NCBI RefSeq assembly: GCF_000621785.1 | Contig: NZ_KK211349.1 | Location: forward strand, 120,798 to 184,797 | DNA from: Ruminococcus flavefaciens ND2009 | GTDB taxonomy: Bacteria > Bacillota > Clostridia > Oscillospirales > Ruminococcaceae | Direction of reading: 5' to 3' | DNA length: 64,000 bases | Shown: positions 44,373-52,637 of the stretch, piece after piece | Numbering within the stretch: the stretch's first letter is position 1 | Layout of the letters: each line of letters begins with the position of its first letter | Made by a program: the position numbers and the translations under genes | Notes under the pieces: model-generated | What the model saw: the letters and a program-made list of their open reading frames with translations, nothing else | The model's database searches: none | What the model was told of the DNA's origin: nothing

Positions 44373-45488
44373 ATGAAGCTGAAAGCAACACTGAAACACA
44401 TCATAATATCAGCGGCAGCAGTCTGCCTTGTGCAGCTGCCTGTAAGTACAGTCTCGGCGGAGGGCGGCGCTGCTCAGCTTCCCCGGGGCTGGCTTCTGTG
44501 GCACAGCTACAGCGACTACTCCGCCATGGACAGCATTCTGTATCTGCGCAGTCCCGACGGAACTACCGAGACCATAAGCGGAGACTTCGTCCACCCTATG
44601 AACGGCAGCTTCGGCACCTCTCCGCAGCAGATAGTCTTCATGGCTATAGACGAGAGGGCGGACGAGTGGGACATATACCTCCGCGACAACGGCAGTATCA
44701 CAAACCTCACCGAGAACAGCGGCTTCCGCAACGAGGACCCGAAATTCTCTCCCGACGGCAGAAGCATAGTTTTCAAGCGCGGTCACTGGGACGGGGCTGC
44801 CGACGGCTTTGTCTATGACCTTGCCCTCATGAACGTTCAGACGAGAGAGGTCACCACGCTGACTGAGGGATACGTTGAGGAGGCTATGCCCTGTTTTTCT
44901 GCTGACGGAAGCAGTATTTACTACGCAGGCTACAGCGGCGGCATCGGCGCGATATACCGCCTTGATCTCAGCTTCCTCACCACGGAGACCATATTCGCCG
45001 AGGAGGGCGTGACCGCCTATTATCCGGTAGTCAGCGGCGATGAGCTGTACTTCACCAAGTGGTTCTCGGCAGAGGATCACAGCGATCAGATGATGTGGTA
45101 TGACGGCAGCAGCATACAGCCCATGGGATTTAACTCTGCGGACTATGACTGCTCAGACCCCTGTCCCGTGGGGGAAGGCATGGTGTTCAGCAGCACAATG
45201 AACGGCGGTTATGACCTGTATTACTCCGACGGTGAGAGCGTTACACGTCTTTCGGAGCTCAGCTCCGATAAAAGCGACCTGGGAGCCGCATTCTTCCCCT
45301 GTGAGACTGCGGGAGACGTAAACGGCGACGGCAGCTTCAATACTGCGGACGTTGTGACCTTCCAGAAATGGCTCCTTGCCGTTCCCGATACCGAGCTGAA
45401 AAGCAGCAGCGCCGCAGACCTCTGCAAGGACGGGACGCTGGACGTTTTCGACCTCTGTGCAATGAGACTGGCGCTGACAGGAGGATAA
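44373..45488 (+). CDS. Secreted beta-propeller protein with dockerin
   Basis: 371 residues. A signal peptide (about 1-29, cleavage after VSA) is followed by TolB/WD40-like repeats (NLTENSGFRNEDPKFSPDGR, MPCFSADGSSIYYAG). The type I dockerin at about 310-371 has two Ca-binding repeats, GDVNGDGSFNTADVVTFQKW and DLCKDGTLDVFDLCAMRLAL. Dockerins dock onto cohesins of a cellulosome, so this protein belongs to a fibre-degrading surface complex or similar. No catalytic domain is visible. It supports a Ruminococcus-type host. Confidence 0.88.
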   Translation: MKLKATLKHIIISAAAVCLVQLPVSTVSAEGGAAQLPRGWLLWHSYSDYSAMDSILYLRSPDGTTETISGDFVHPMNGSFGTSPQQIVFMAIDERADEWDIYLRDNGSITNLTENSGFRNEDPKFSPDGRSIVFKRGHWDGAADGFVYDLALMNVQTREVTTLTEGYVEEAMPCFSADGSSIYYAGYSGGIGAIYRLDLSFLTTETIFAEEGVTAYYPVVSGDELYFTKWFSAEDHSDQMMWYDGSSIQPMGFNSADYDCSDPCPVGEGMVFSSTMNGGYDLYYSDGESVTRLSELSSDKSDLGAAFFPCETAGDVNGDGSFNTADVVTFQKWLLAVPDTELKSSSAADLCKDGTLDVFDLCAMRLALTGG

Positions 45489-45489
45489 A

Positions 45490-45942
45490 ATGGACATAAG
45501 CACAAGAATAGAGGAGCTTCTTGAGGGAAAGCCGCTCCTCATAGACATACTTCCGAAGACCGTCCCTCAGGACGCAGGAGGACGGTATTTTGACGTTGAG
45601 ACCTATTTCCGCAGCCACAGATCCGACCTTGACCGCAGGCTCACAAATATCATTCTCAGGCTTTACTGCTTCTGCGATATGACCGTAGTTACCGGGGAGG
45701 GCACCGCGGAGCAGCCGACGGCGGAGGAGCTGGCATCGCTTCTGGAGAAGCTATTCCGCCAGGGAAGGGGCTTTGCGAACATATACCTGCCCAGGTGTGA
45801 CGGGCTTATCACCTTTTACGGCGGCGACCTGTATATGGCGGTGTACAATATCGGCGGCGAGACGAGGGAGCTTCTTTCGCAGCTGGTCTCTGCAGAGGGG
45901 CTTTTCCTCCGCGAAGCTCCGGGATTTGATACAAAGGAGTGA
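45490..45942 (+). CDS. Conserved hypothetical protein
   Basis: 150 residues behind CAGGAGG, 1 nt after the dockerin gene stop. Alpha/beta sequence (RIEELLEGKPLLIDILPKTV, LPRCDGLITFYGGDLYMAVY) with no motif I recognise. It is probably translated together with the GNAT gene 4 nt downstream. Confidence 0.7.
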   Translation: MDISTRIEELLEGKPLLIDILPKTVPQDAGGRYFDVETYFRSHRSDLDRRLTNIILRLYCFCDMTVVTGEGTAEQPTAEELASLLEKLFRQGRGFANIYLPRCDGLITFYGGDLYMAVYNIGGETRELLSQLVSAEGLFLREAPGFDTKE

Positions 45943-45946
45943 CGGT

Positions 45947-46447
45947 ATGCTGTATCTTAAAGCTGCAAATTACGATGACATCGAAAAGGAATGGCTGTTC
46001 CAGCGCAGTATCCCCGTGGAGGAGAACAGCTTCATCAATGAATATCACGGCATAAGCCGTGAGGACTTCGGCACCGCTCTTGACACCATTATCGCCCAGT
46101 CGCGGGGAGAGCAGCTTCCCGAGGGCTATGTGCCCCAGACCGTGTACTATCTCCTGGACGATGATACCATCGTGGGTACATTCCACTTCCGACACTATCT
46201 CACGGAAGCTCTTGCCGAGGGCTCGGGACATATCGGCTACTATATCGCTCCAGGATACCGCGGCAAAGGCTGCGGCACACAGGGGCTGAAGCTGCTCCTT
46301 GAGGAGATAAGGGGCGCAGTCGCCGAGGAGGAGATATATCTGCGTGTGAACAGGGACAATCCTGCGTCGCTGAGAGTAATGCTTCGCAATGGCGGCTATA
46401 TCCACCATGAGGACGAGGACAAATACTATGTGAGGATACCGAAATAG
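45947..46447 (+). CDS. GNAT-family N-acetyltransferase
   Basis: 166 residues. ATG 45947 has AAAGGAGTGACGG upstream; a longer frame overlapping the previous gene is rejected. The acetyl-CoA site is GYYIAPGYRGKGCGTQGLKL (about 97-116), motif A of GNAT. The C-terminal VNRDNPASLRVMLRNGGYI is typical of RimJ/RimL-like and small-molecule acetyltransferases. Substrate unknown. Confidence 0.88.
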   Translation: MLYLKAANYDDIEKEWLFQRSIPVEENSFINEYHGISREDFGTALDTIIAQSRGEQLPEGYVPQTVYYLLDDDTIVGTFHFRHYLTEALAEGSGHIGYYIAPGYRGKGCGTQGLKLLLEEIRGAVAEEEIYLRVNRDNPASLRVMLRNGGYIHHEDEDKYYVRIPK

Positions 46448-46462
46448 TCCGCGCATAAAGAA

Positions 46463-46497
46463 AGCCGCAGGGAGCTTCTGCTCTCTGCGGCTGTTTT
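46463..46497 (+). terminator. Terminator of the metabolic gene run
   Basis: AGCCGCAGGGAGC pairs with GCTCTCTGCGGCT, followed by GTTTT. It separates the run from the convergent macro-NADAR gene. Confidence 0.8.
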
Positions 46498-46515
46498 GCG
46501 GTTATATTACGGGCG

Positions 46516-47574
46516 TCAGCCCTCTGCTCTCAGCATATTGCGGACCTCCATAAGTGCAAAGCCCAGGAGGTTCTGACCCTTCCACCTGTCGGCGGAGAGC
46601 CTGTCATCGTCGTCCTTGTCAAGACCGCACGCCCATATATGGTCATTGGAGGTGCACTCCACAAGCACTGCGTCTTCTGTGCTGAGAAGGAGCCTTTTCA
46701 GCTCGGGATTTTGCGAGAATTTGGCATAGAGACCTCTTATGGCAACGGTCTGTCTCACACCTGCCCAGACGCTGTCTATGTAGCCTGATGCCTCTCTGCC
46801 GAGAGCCTTCTGGTCTTTGGGAGAGTCTGAATTCAGCAGCTTTTCTGCGGTGACGGTATCGCCGAAGGTCAGGCACTTGCGGTACATGATGTACTGCTCC
46901 GATGTATTGAATTTTACGCCGTCAACGGTGAACTCAGAGGGAGCCCAGTTGCTGAAAGCGCCGTATTCGTCCCCGACTTTGTAGAAGAAAATGGCGTCGG
47001 TCTCGGTATTTCCCATACGGAGCCTGTCCATTTCAGAGGCAGTCTGAGTGCCGCTGCCTTTATGGGGGAGAAGCTCACTGAGGATAGCATTGCCCATGTC
47101 GAACTGCTCCTCTGAGAGCACTGCGAAGGAAATATCCATGTCATTTTTTTCCGTGAAGTCGCGGCAGGCTGTGAGAGCTATCCTCCAGGCGTCCTCGCTG
47201 GGGTAGCCGTAAATGCCTGCGGACACAAGAGGAAATGCTATGGAGCGGCAGCCCTTTTCTGCGGCTGCGGTAAGAGAGCTGTAATAGGTGCTGTAGAGCA
47301 GCTTTTCCTCGTCCTGGTCGCCGCCGCGCCAGATAGGACCTACGGCGTGGACGATGTATTTTGCGTTCAGCGAGAATGCAGGCGTTACTACTGCAGAGCC
47401 CGTGTTGCAGAAGCCTATCTCGTCGCAGGCGGCTTTAAGCTCGGAATAGCCTGCTGCGGAGAATATGGCGCCGCAGACTCCTCCTCCTGCCGAGAGATGA
47501 TTGTTTGCAGCGTTTACTATTGCGTCTGTACGGAGCAGAGTTATGTCTGATCTGACCACAGAGATGTTGCCCAT
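46516..47574 (-). CDS. Macro domain-NADAR fusion protein
   Basis: 352 residues behind AAAAGGAGGAATCCCA. The N-terminal macro domain (about 1-170) has DAIVNAANNHLSAGGGVCGA and PLVSAGIYGYP, the ADP-ribose loops. The C-terminal NADAR domain (about 200-350) has FSNWAPSEFTVDGVKFNTSE, QYIMYRKC and WKGQNLLGFALMEVR. Macro domains remove ADP-ribose from proteins or DNA thymine. NADAR enzymes are reported to be N-glycosidases that remove ADP-ribose from guanine. The fusion would undo two kinds of ADP-ribosylation, as an antitoxin or anti-effector. No DarT-like transferase lies beside it. Confidence 0.9.
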   Translation of the reverse strand: MGNISVVRSDITLLRTDAIVNAANNHLSAGGGVCGAIFSAAGYSELKAACDEIGFCNTGSAVVTPAFSLNAKYIVHAVGPIWRGGDQDEEKLLYSTYYSSLTAAAEKGCRSIAFPLVSAGIYGYPSEDAWRIALTACRDFTEKNDMDISFAVLSEEQFDMGNAILSELLPHKGSGTQTASEMDRLRMGNTETDAIFFYKVGDEYGAFSNWAPSEFTVDGVKFNTSEQYIMYRKCLTFGDTVTAEKLLNSDSPKDQKALGREASGYIDSVWAGVRQTVAIRGLYAKFSQNPELKRLLLSTEDAVLVECTSNDHIWACGLDKDDDDRLSADRWKGQNLLGFALMEVRNMLRAEG

Positions 47575-47751
47575 TGGGATTCCTCCTTTTCGGAAAGCTA
47601 TATGGACCTGAGCCGCTTTCGGTAGAGTAGCATGGTAGTATCATGCGGTCAGGAGGTATTTTATGCTTTATGTTGAACGTATTTGTGCATATACATCAAT
47701 TATACCATAAAAATCCCAGAAAATCAACAAGTTTATGCTCCGTAAAAATAA

Positions 47752-47992
47752 AAGCCGACACTTAAGGGCGGTGCTTATATAGAAGTTTATAGGTAATTAT
47801 CGGGGACAAACCTTTCTGAGGAAAGGTTCTTTCCCCGACCCCCTTTTCCAAAGACTTTATAACTGAATTTAGCCCCAGAAGGGCGTTCCATATAAATGTA
47901 ATAATCGGTAATATTACCAGGAGCGCCCTTCTGGGGCTAAATTTAATGCTAAAAGTTTTAGGAAAGGAGTTTTCTCCACGTTCCTTAACGAA
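47752..47992 (+). repeat. Intergenic hairpin repeat, copy A (with nested palindrome)
   Basis: It starts AAGCCGACAC and ends CACGTTCCTTAACGAA, matching the minus strand of 62533-62637. It holds hairpin CGGGGA..AACCTTTC/GAAAGGTT..TCCCCG (about 47799-47836). Then comes a long palindrome, AATTTAGCCCCAGAAGGGCG with its complement, about 24-bp arms and a ~32-nt loop (about 47867-47940). Copy B lacks this palindrome. It is MITE-like; together with flanking DNA it fills 47575-48010, where no gene is seen. Confidence 0.65.
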
Positions 47993-48010
47993 CAATTAAT
48001 ATGTATGATG

Positions 48011-48040
48011 TCTCCGAGGGAAAGTCCCTCGGAGATTTTT
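48011..48040 (+). terminator. Strong hairpin at the recombinase 3' end
   Basis: TCTCCGAGGGA/TCCCTCGGAGA stem with TTTTT on the plus strand, next to the end of the minus-strand recombinase. Since no plus-strand gene leads into it, it may be a host terminator at the element 3 junction. Confidence 0.6.
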
Positions 48041-48043
48041 GTG

Positions 48044-49687
48044 TTATACTTGATTTAAAAGTAATTCGCCTGACTTAGTTTCAGTCTTGTCGACCATAAT
48101 TGGCTTGTCGGGAGCGACTGTGAGATAGATGACGATACGATTGCCGCAGGTCCTTGAATGCTTGACTTCCTTTTCGTAGACCTCTATTCGCTTTACAAAG
48201 GCTCGCAGTATCTCAGGAGTCAGCTTCGTTATCTTGGTGAACTGCTTGGCGCTGCTGATGAAGTCATTGATACATTTCTCGCGCAGCTTCATCTTATCGT
48301 CCTTTGAATCAAGAGCTGAAAGCTTGTCTTTTATCTCACTCTGCTCTTTCTCGAAGCTGGCTGAAAGGGTATCATATCGATCATCTGTTATCTTACCATT
48401 GGATCTGTCCATGTAGAGAAGCTGAATCGCATTATCGAGTTGGGTTATTTTTGTTTCGTACTCGCTGCGCAGTTTTTCATTCTCTTTAAGCTGTTTCTGA
48501 GCCTCAGCTTCACCGTTTTCAAGCGACATTCTGTGAAACTCTTCTGCATGGTCTCTTGCCAATGCGACTACACGATTTAAGTATCTCAGCACGATAGCGT
48601 CGAGTGCCTTCTCCCTGATGTAATGCGAAGTGCAATCCGTGACGCGGCTTTGGTAGCCTCCGCACATATAATTATTTTTAGCGGGATCGAGCGTTCTCGC
48701 TCTGTGAAGGTACAGCTTTGAACCGCATTCCGCGCAGTAGAGGTACCCTGCAAACTTATCCGTCTCGCCAAACTTATCGGATTTCTTCCTGCCCTCATAG
48801 CGCTTCTGTACCACATCGAACAGCTTTCGGCTGATTAGAGCTTCATGAGTGTTCTCGAAGATAAGCATATTCTCGGGCTCGTTCTTCAGCGTCTTTTTCA
48901 GCTTGTTGGACTTAGTATAGGTGCTGAAGTTGACCGTGTCGCCGCAGTAGATACGATTCTTTAGCATTTCCCTGACGGTTTTAAGACACCAGCGATACGG
49001 TGATTTAGTTTTCTGCTTTCCTGCTCTTTTGGCCGCATACGCACTTGGAGTAAGAACTTTCTCTGCGGTAAGTATATCGCATATCTTGCGTACGCCTTTG
49101 CCCTCAGCGCTCATTTCAAATATACGTTTGACTATTGATGCAGTCTCGGGATCAGGTATCAAGTGCTTGTTCTCGTCCTTCATGTAGCCGAAGGGAGTTG
49201 TCGTTCCGACACGCTCACCGCGTTCACCCTTTGCCCGCTGAACTGCACGTATCTTGCGCGAACAGTCGCGAGCGTAAAAATCATTAAACAGGTTCTTTAT
49301 GCCAGACATTTCATTGATACCTTTCGCGCTATCCACGCCGTCCGTAACTGCAATGAAACGCACATCGTATGCAGGAAACACCAACTCCATTAGACGACCT
49401 GCTTCAAGATAGTTTCTTGAAAGACGACTTTGATCTTTGACAATAACTGTTCCGATAAGTCCGTTCTCAACATCGCTGAGCATTCTCTGATAGTCGGGAC
49501 GGTTGCTGCTTACTCCGCTGTAACCGTCGTCGATGTAATACTGACAGTTTCTGAAACCGTTCTTGTCGGCGTAGTCCTTCAACATCATTCTTTGATTCTC
49601 AATTGACAGCGACTCTCCTGCACGCAAGTCCTCCTGACTGAGGCGGCAGTACAGCGCTGTTATCTGTTCCGTGTTTGATCCTCTCAT
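48044..49687 (-). CDS. Large serine recombinase of element 3
   Basis: 547 residues; start 49687 behind AGGAGGTTTGC. The catalytic domain has the Ser nucleophile in LYCRLSQEDL and KDQSRLSRNYLEAG. The recombinase domain is at about 165-275, the zinc ribbon GYLYCAECGSKLYLHRA to CTSHYIR at about 320-370, followed by a coiled coil. It is only a distant relative of the two copies in elements 1 and 2. TnpX-like; it is probably the integrase of the element spanning 48.0-52.5 kb. Confidence 0.93.
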   Translation of the reverse strand: MRGSNTEQITALYCRLSQEDLRAGESLSIENQRMMLKDYADKNGFRNCQYYIDDGYSGVSSNRPDYQRMLSDVENGLIGTVIVKDQSRLSRNYLEAGRLMELVFPAYDVRFIAVTDGVDSAKGINEMSGIKNLFNDFYARDCSRKIRAVQRAKGERGERVGTTTPFGYMKDENKHLIPDPETASIVKRIFEMSAEGKGVRKICDILTAEKVLTPSAYAAKRAGKQKTKSPYRWCLKTVREMLKNRIYCGDTVNFSTYTKSNKLKKTLKNEPENMLIFENTHEALISRKLFDVVQKRYEGRKKSDKFGETDKFAGYLYCAECGSKLYLHRARTLDPAKNNYMCGGYQSRVTDCTSHYIREKALDAIVLRYLNRVVALARDHAEEFHRMSLENGEAEAQKQLKENEKLRSEYETKITQLDNAIQLLYMDRSNGKITDDRYDTLSASFEKEQSEIKDKLSALDSKDDKMKLREKCINDFISSAKQFTKITKLTPEILRAFVKRIEVYEKEVKHSRTCGNRIVIYLTVAPDKPIMVDKTETKSGELLLNQV

Positions 49688-49783
49688 GCAAACCTCCTGT
49701 TCCGAACGCATTCGTTCTGGAATCAAACCGAATAGGATACACACACAGTATATCACCACTCGGCTCTAAAGTCCAGAATTTTT

Positions 49784-49945
49784 TCAGCTTATTTTCTCAC
49801 CGTTTATGAGGTGCTTTATCTTATCTGCGACTGTTTCGTGTTCACTTTCCGGAGACATGAACACGAGACTTACTTCAAACTTCTGACCGTCGACGATCAT
49901 TGTTTTGTCAACGTAAAGCTTTTCTTCATGTTTATTCTCTTTCAT
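49784..49945 (-). CDS. TnpW-like small element protein, element 3
   Basis: 53 residues, start behind AAAGGAGTTCAA. The core VDGQKFEVSLVFMSPESEHE, then TVADKIKHLI, fits the TnpW-type pattern (GxxYxV...F...ET..DKI..LI). It lies 96 bp before the recombinase, as in the other two elements. Confidence 0.65.
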   Translation of the reverse strand: MKENKHEEKLYVDKTMIVDGQKFEVSLVFMSPESEHETVADKIKHLINGEKIS

Positions 49946-50113
49946 TTGAACTCCTTTCATGTCACACGATCAATTACGAATATTTTTGCTGAAACTCCCT
50001 CCTGACACCTTTCATATTTCCCGTAACACAGCCATTAGTTGGCTTTTTCTAAAAAATTGACTCCTGTAATTACAGGTTTTTACAAAAATGACTCCTTTCT
50101 TTCTGATGCGTAA

Positions 50114-50364
50114 GTGCCGAATATTCGGCGGGCTTTGCCCGTCCGATGTGATCTGGCAGGCGCTTTGACGCCAGCCTTTTTCCTGCAAACCACAAAGGGG
50201 CTCGGGGCCTCCCGTTTTCAGCGGCAGGCGGAATGCCGCATGCGATGCTTGCCTTCCCAAAATGGAAGACTTTTTGTCACTCGCCGCTGCTTCTGTTCTC
50301 AGCGGATATGCTGCCAAACTCGCTCTACGTTGCGCGACAACCGCGTTCAACGGGAGCGGTGGGG
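50114..50364 (-). other. Conserved hairpin-rich block, copy 3
   Basis: The reverse complement of the blocks at 9895 and 19990: GCCGAATATTCGGC, the CGGGCAAAGCCCG-type hairpin, GGCATTCCGCCTGCC and the long CCCCACCGCTCCC hairpin are all recognisable, while a stretch between them has diverged. Compensated differences in hairpin arms would indicate structure. No gene is seen in 49946-50403. Confidence 0.6.
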
Positions 50365-50403
50365 TAACTGTCCAATTTCTGTGTACTGGCGGCACAAATC
50401 GGC

Positions 50404-51651
50404 TCACGGCGTGAGTTTGAACTCGGGGACGACTATTCCGCGTTCGGCAGCTATCTTTGCTCTGAGACGCTCGGCACACTGCTGAATGACATCGTTGATG
50501 TTCACGCGCGTTATCGGCATAGGCATACCGTCTACTATTGCGTACTCCGAGCCGTCACCCGAAACGCTTTTGCCGTCACCCTTTTCCAAGCCGTCACCCA
50601 GCTCAGATGACGTATCTAAGATGTTTGCAGGCTCTTGGGTGCCGGCTGGGCAATTGTTGTCTCCCCACATTATTCTGCCGTCACCGCTGTCACCCGAACG
50701 GTCATAGTACAGTCTGAGCTTGCGCTTGCCGTGACTACGCTCGATACGAAAACGAACACCGTAGCCCTCGAGCTCAACACCATGCTGCATAAGCTTTTTC
50801 GATATCATATTGCAGGGGATAGTCAGGTGAAAGTGCTTTTCAAGTTCATCACTCAACTCGGTTGCGGTCGTGGTCATTTCATTTTTTTCAACCATAAAGT
50901 CGTGCAGGACGAAAGCAAATATGTCTGGTTGCTTCTGCACTGGCGGAGCGGTAACAGTCCAGCGGCTGCCGACCATTTTCAGTGCTATGTCGCAGGCTTC
51001 AATGTCACGACCGATCGCACTCAGCGTTGCATACGGCTGAGACCTGTCCTCACGTTTGAGAACAAAGCTGCCGTCAGCGCAGCCAGTTATTCCACTTGTA
51101 CCTGATATCATTTTGAACGGGTCGCTATCCCTGCACTTGCGAAGGTGATGAACGAGCAGTATCGCAATACCGAGTCCGGCAGCAAGATCTTTCAGCACAC
51201 TCATCTCGCGGTAGTCGGAAGCGTAGGTCTGCTCGTCGCCTGAGCGAACCTTTTGAAGTGTGTCAATGACTACGATTTTCAAATCATTGTGTTCTCTTTT
51301 GAAGTCACGTATCTGCTCTTCAAGTCCGTTGCCAATCGTATTGGCGAGCAGGGAAAAGTACAGCTTGTCAGTCGGCTCGTCGGTCAGCTCATAGACACGG
51401 TTCTGCATTCTGATGTAGCTGTCCTCGAGGCAAAGATAGAGCGCAGTTCCCTGTATAGTTTCGCGCCCGAGTACCGTTTCTCCCTTGGCGATACTGAGGC
51501 AGATGTCGAGAGCCAGCCACGACTTGCCGACCTTCTGATTGCCTGCAAGGATAAACAATCCCTGCGAGATAAGACCGTCAACGAGGAATTCCATAGGTCT
51601 CATCAGTGTTGTCATAAGTTCTTCACAGCTCATAGTTTCAAGTTTTTTCAT
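50404..51651 (-). CDS. RepA/DnaB-like AAA ATPase
   Basis: 415 residues. Start 51651 behind GAAAGGAGAGATC; the 43 residues before it are rejected. Walker A GNQKVGKSW (about 37-45) and Walker B KIVVIDTLQKV (about 125) lie in a RecA-like core of the RepA family of plasmid/ICE replicative helicases, with LLVHHLRK as a sensor. The C-terminal ~180 residues look like winged-helix plus linker. It suggests that element 3 can replicate as a circle. The leader contains a tandem terminator and a short frame MKMNLPYA just upstream. Confidence 0.8.
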   Translation of the reverse strand: MKKLETMSCEELMTTLMRPMEFLVDGLISQGLFILAGNQKVGKSWLALDICLSIAKGETVLGRETIQGTALYLCLEDSYIRMQNRVYELTDEPTDKLYFSLLANTIGNGLEEQIRDFKREHNDLKIVVIDTLQKVRSGDEQTYASDYREMSVLKDLAAGLGIAILLVHHLRKCRDSDPFKMISGTSGITGCADGSFVLKREDRSQPYATLSAIGRDIEACDIALKMVGSRWTVTAPPVQKQPDIFAFVLHDFMVEKNEMTTTATELSDELEKHFHLTIPCNMISKKLMQHGVELEGYGVRFRIERSHGKRKLRLYYDRSGDSGDGRIMWGDNNCPAGTQEPANILDTSSELGDGLEKGDGKSVSGDGSEYAIVDGMPMPITRVNINDVIQQCAERLRAKIAAERGIVVPEFKLTP

Positions 51652-51723
51652 ATGATCTCTCCTTTCAGCTTCGGTTTTTATGCGTATGGTAAATTCATTT
51701 TCATCACCCCCGAGACAAACAAA

Positions 51724-51762
51724 AAAGCGCACAGTAGTCCGTGACGAACCACTGTGCGCTTT
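51724..51762 (-). terminator. Terminator/attenuator between ncRNA and RepA-like gene
   Basis: AAAGCGCACAGT/ACTGTGCGCTTT stem, T run on the minus strand (GCGCTTTTTT), 72 bp before the ATPase start. Confidence 0.75.
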
Positions 51763-51779
51763 AAATATATTTTTTGACA

Positions 51780-52452
51780 ATATAAAAAGGCAGAGTGATG
51801 CCTTCGCATTACTCTGCCTTTATCAACTTTAATACGAGAACGATAGTCTGCAAAATGACATAGTTAGCCCCTTGATCACCATTTTTGTAAACTAAACATC
51901 TAACAATTGAACCATCATAAGTGACGGTTCGTACCCCCGTGGAGGTACCTTATCATGACTGTGCGCCATGACGTTTTCCTCATTCCGAGGCTTCTGATAT
52001 TCTCCTACAGACTATCGTCTGCACCCTCCGAAGCCGGGAACACATCAGCCGAAGGTCGTCCTCAACCTTCACATAGCTCTTTGTCTCTCTGTCCTTACGG
52101 AGTCAGAGCCGCACGTGCGGATGGGCGCGCAAGCCAGCTGTCATTGCCATAATAGGAGCGGGTGGGGAGCCCTCATGGGCAGTTTCGTTGGATACATAAT
52201 ACGAGCTGTTGAATTACTGCTCGGTAGCCTACAAAACTGGAATTGGGAGTTCCAAGGTACTCAGCTAAGTTCTGTTGGTCTTCCTTGACACGACTCGCTG
52301 AGTCTCTCCTACCGCCTTCACGTATTTATCGCTCGCTCTTTCGAGGTCCTGGCGTACGGAAGCTCGCGGCTTGTCGGTTTTTGCCGGCACCGGTCTTGCT
52401 GCACACTGATGTGTTGATATTCAATTTTCAAGCTGCTATCCCATTAAGGGAC
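51780..52452 (-). ncRNA. Large structured non-coding RNA candidate (~670 nt)
   Basis: A minus-strand unit with its own consensus promoter (52459-52487) and its own terminator (AAAGGCAGAGT/ACTCTGCCTTT with TTTTTAT, 51778-51823). No reading frame of note lies inside. Many local helices are visible: GTACC/GGTAC, GAACC/GGTTC, CAGAC/GTCTG, AAGGT/ACCTT, CCGCACGTGCGG. The 5' part begins soon after with CTTGAAAATTGAATA. Size, promoter and location on an element recall the large ornate phage/element RNAs (GOLLD, ROOL). A stretch CTGTAGGAGAA also resembles group II intron domain I, so an intron remnant is the alternative. Class not assigned. Confidence 0.5.
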
Positions 52453-52458
52453 ATTATC

Positions 52459-52487
52459 ATAATAACATAGAACGTAAGTTCTGTCAA
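52459..52487 (-). promoter_or_regulatory. ncRNA promoter with LexA-type box
   Basis: On the minus strand, TTGACA (52487-52482), 17 bp, TATTAT (52464-52459). The spacer contains GAACTTACGTTC (52481-52470), a GAAC-N4-GTTC palindrome matching the Gram-positive SOS box. A LexA dimer there would block RNA polymerase, so the RNA should rise after DNA damage. Confidence 0.65.
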
Positions 52488-52637
52488 GGCCGTTCAAGAA
52501 ACTTTGTTCGGTTGCACAAATGTTCGATTTTTGAGGTAGGTCCTCAATGTGCATTGCGCACAAAATTCTTATCATGATAAATGAAAAGCTCCCTCGACTG
52601 AGAGAGCATATAAAATGGAAGGCAATTACCTAAAAAA

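Larger units (their letters stand above)
48044..52490 (-). mobile_element. Integrative element 3 (approximate limits)
   Basis: Minus-strand order is ncRNA, RepA-like ATPase, hairpin block, TnpW-like, recombinase. This mirrors the winged helix, block, TnpW, recombinase order of elements 1 and 2. The end beyond the recombinase should be near 48000. The other end is not defined; no direct repeat was found by eye. Confidence 0.5.

Noticed and set aside
44409-45080. A 223-codon antisense frame inside the dockerin protein gene
   Set aside because: The sense frame has a signal peptide, propeller repeats and a dockerin; the antisense frame has no features.
51780-52452. Group II intron with lost reverse transcriptase
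   Set aside because: A CTGTAGGAGAA stretch resembles domain I, but I could not find a convincing GUGYG start or domain V hairpin, while an own promoter and terminator are clear. Kept only as an alternative.
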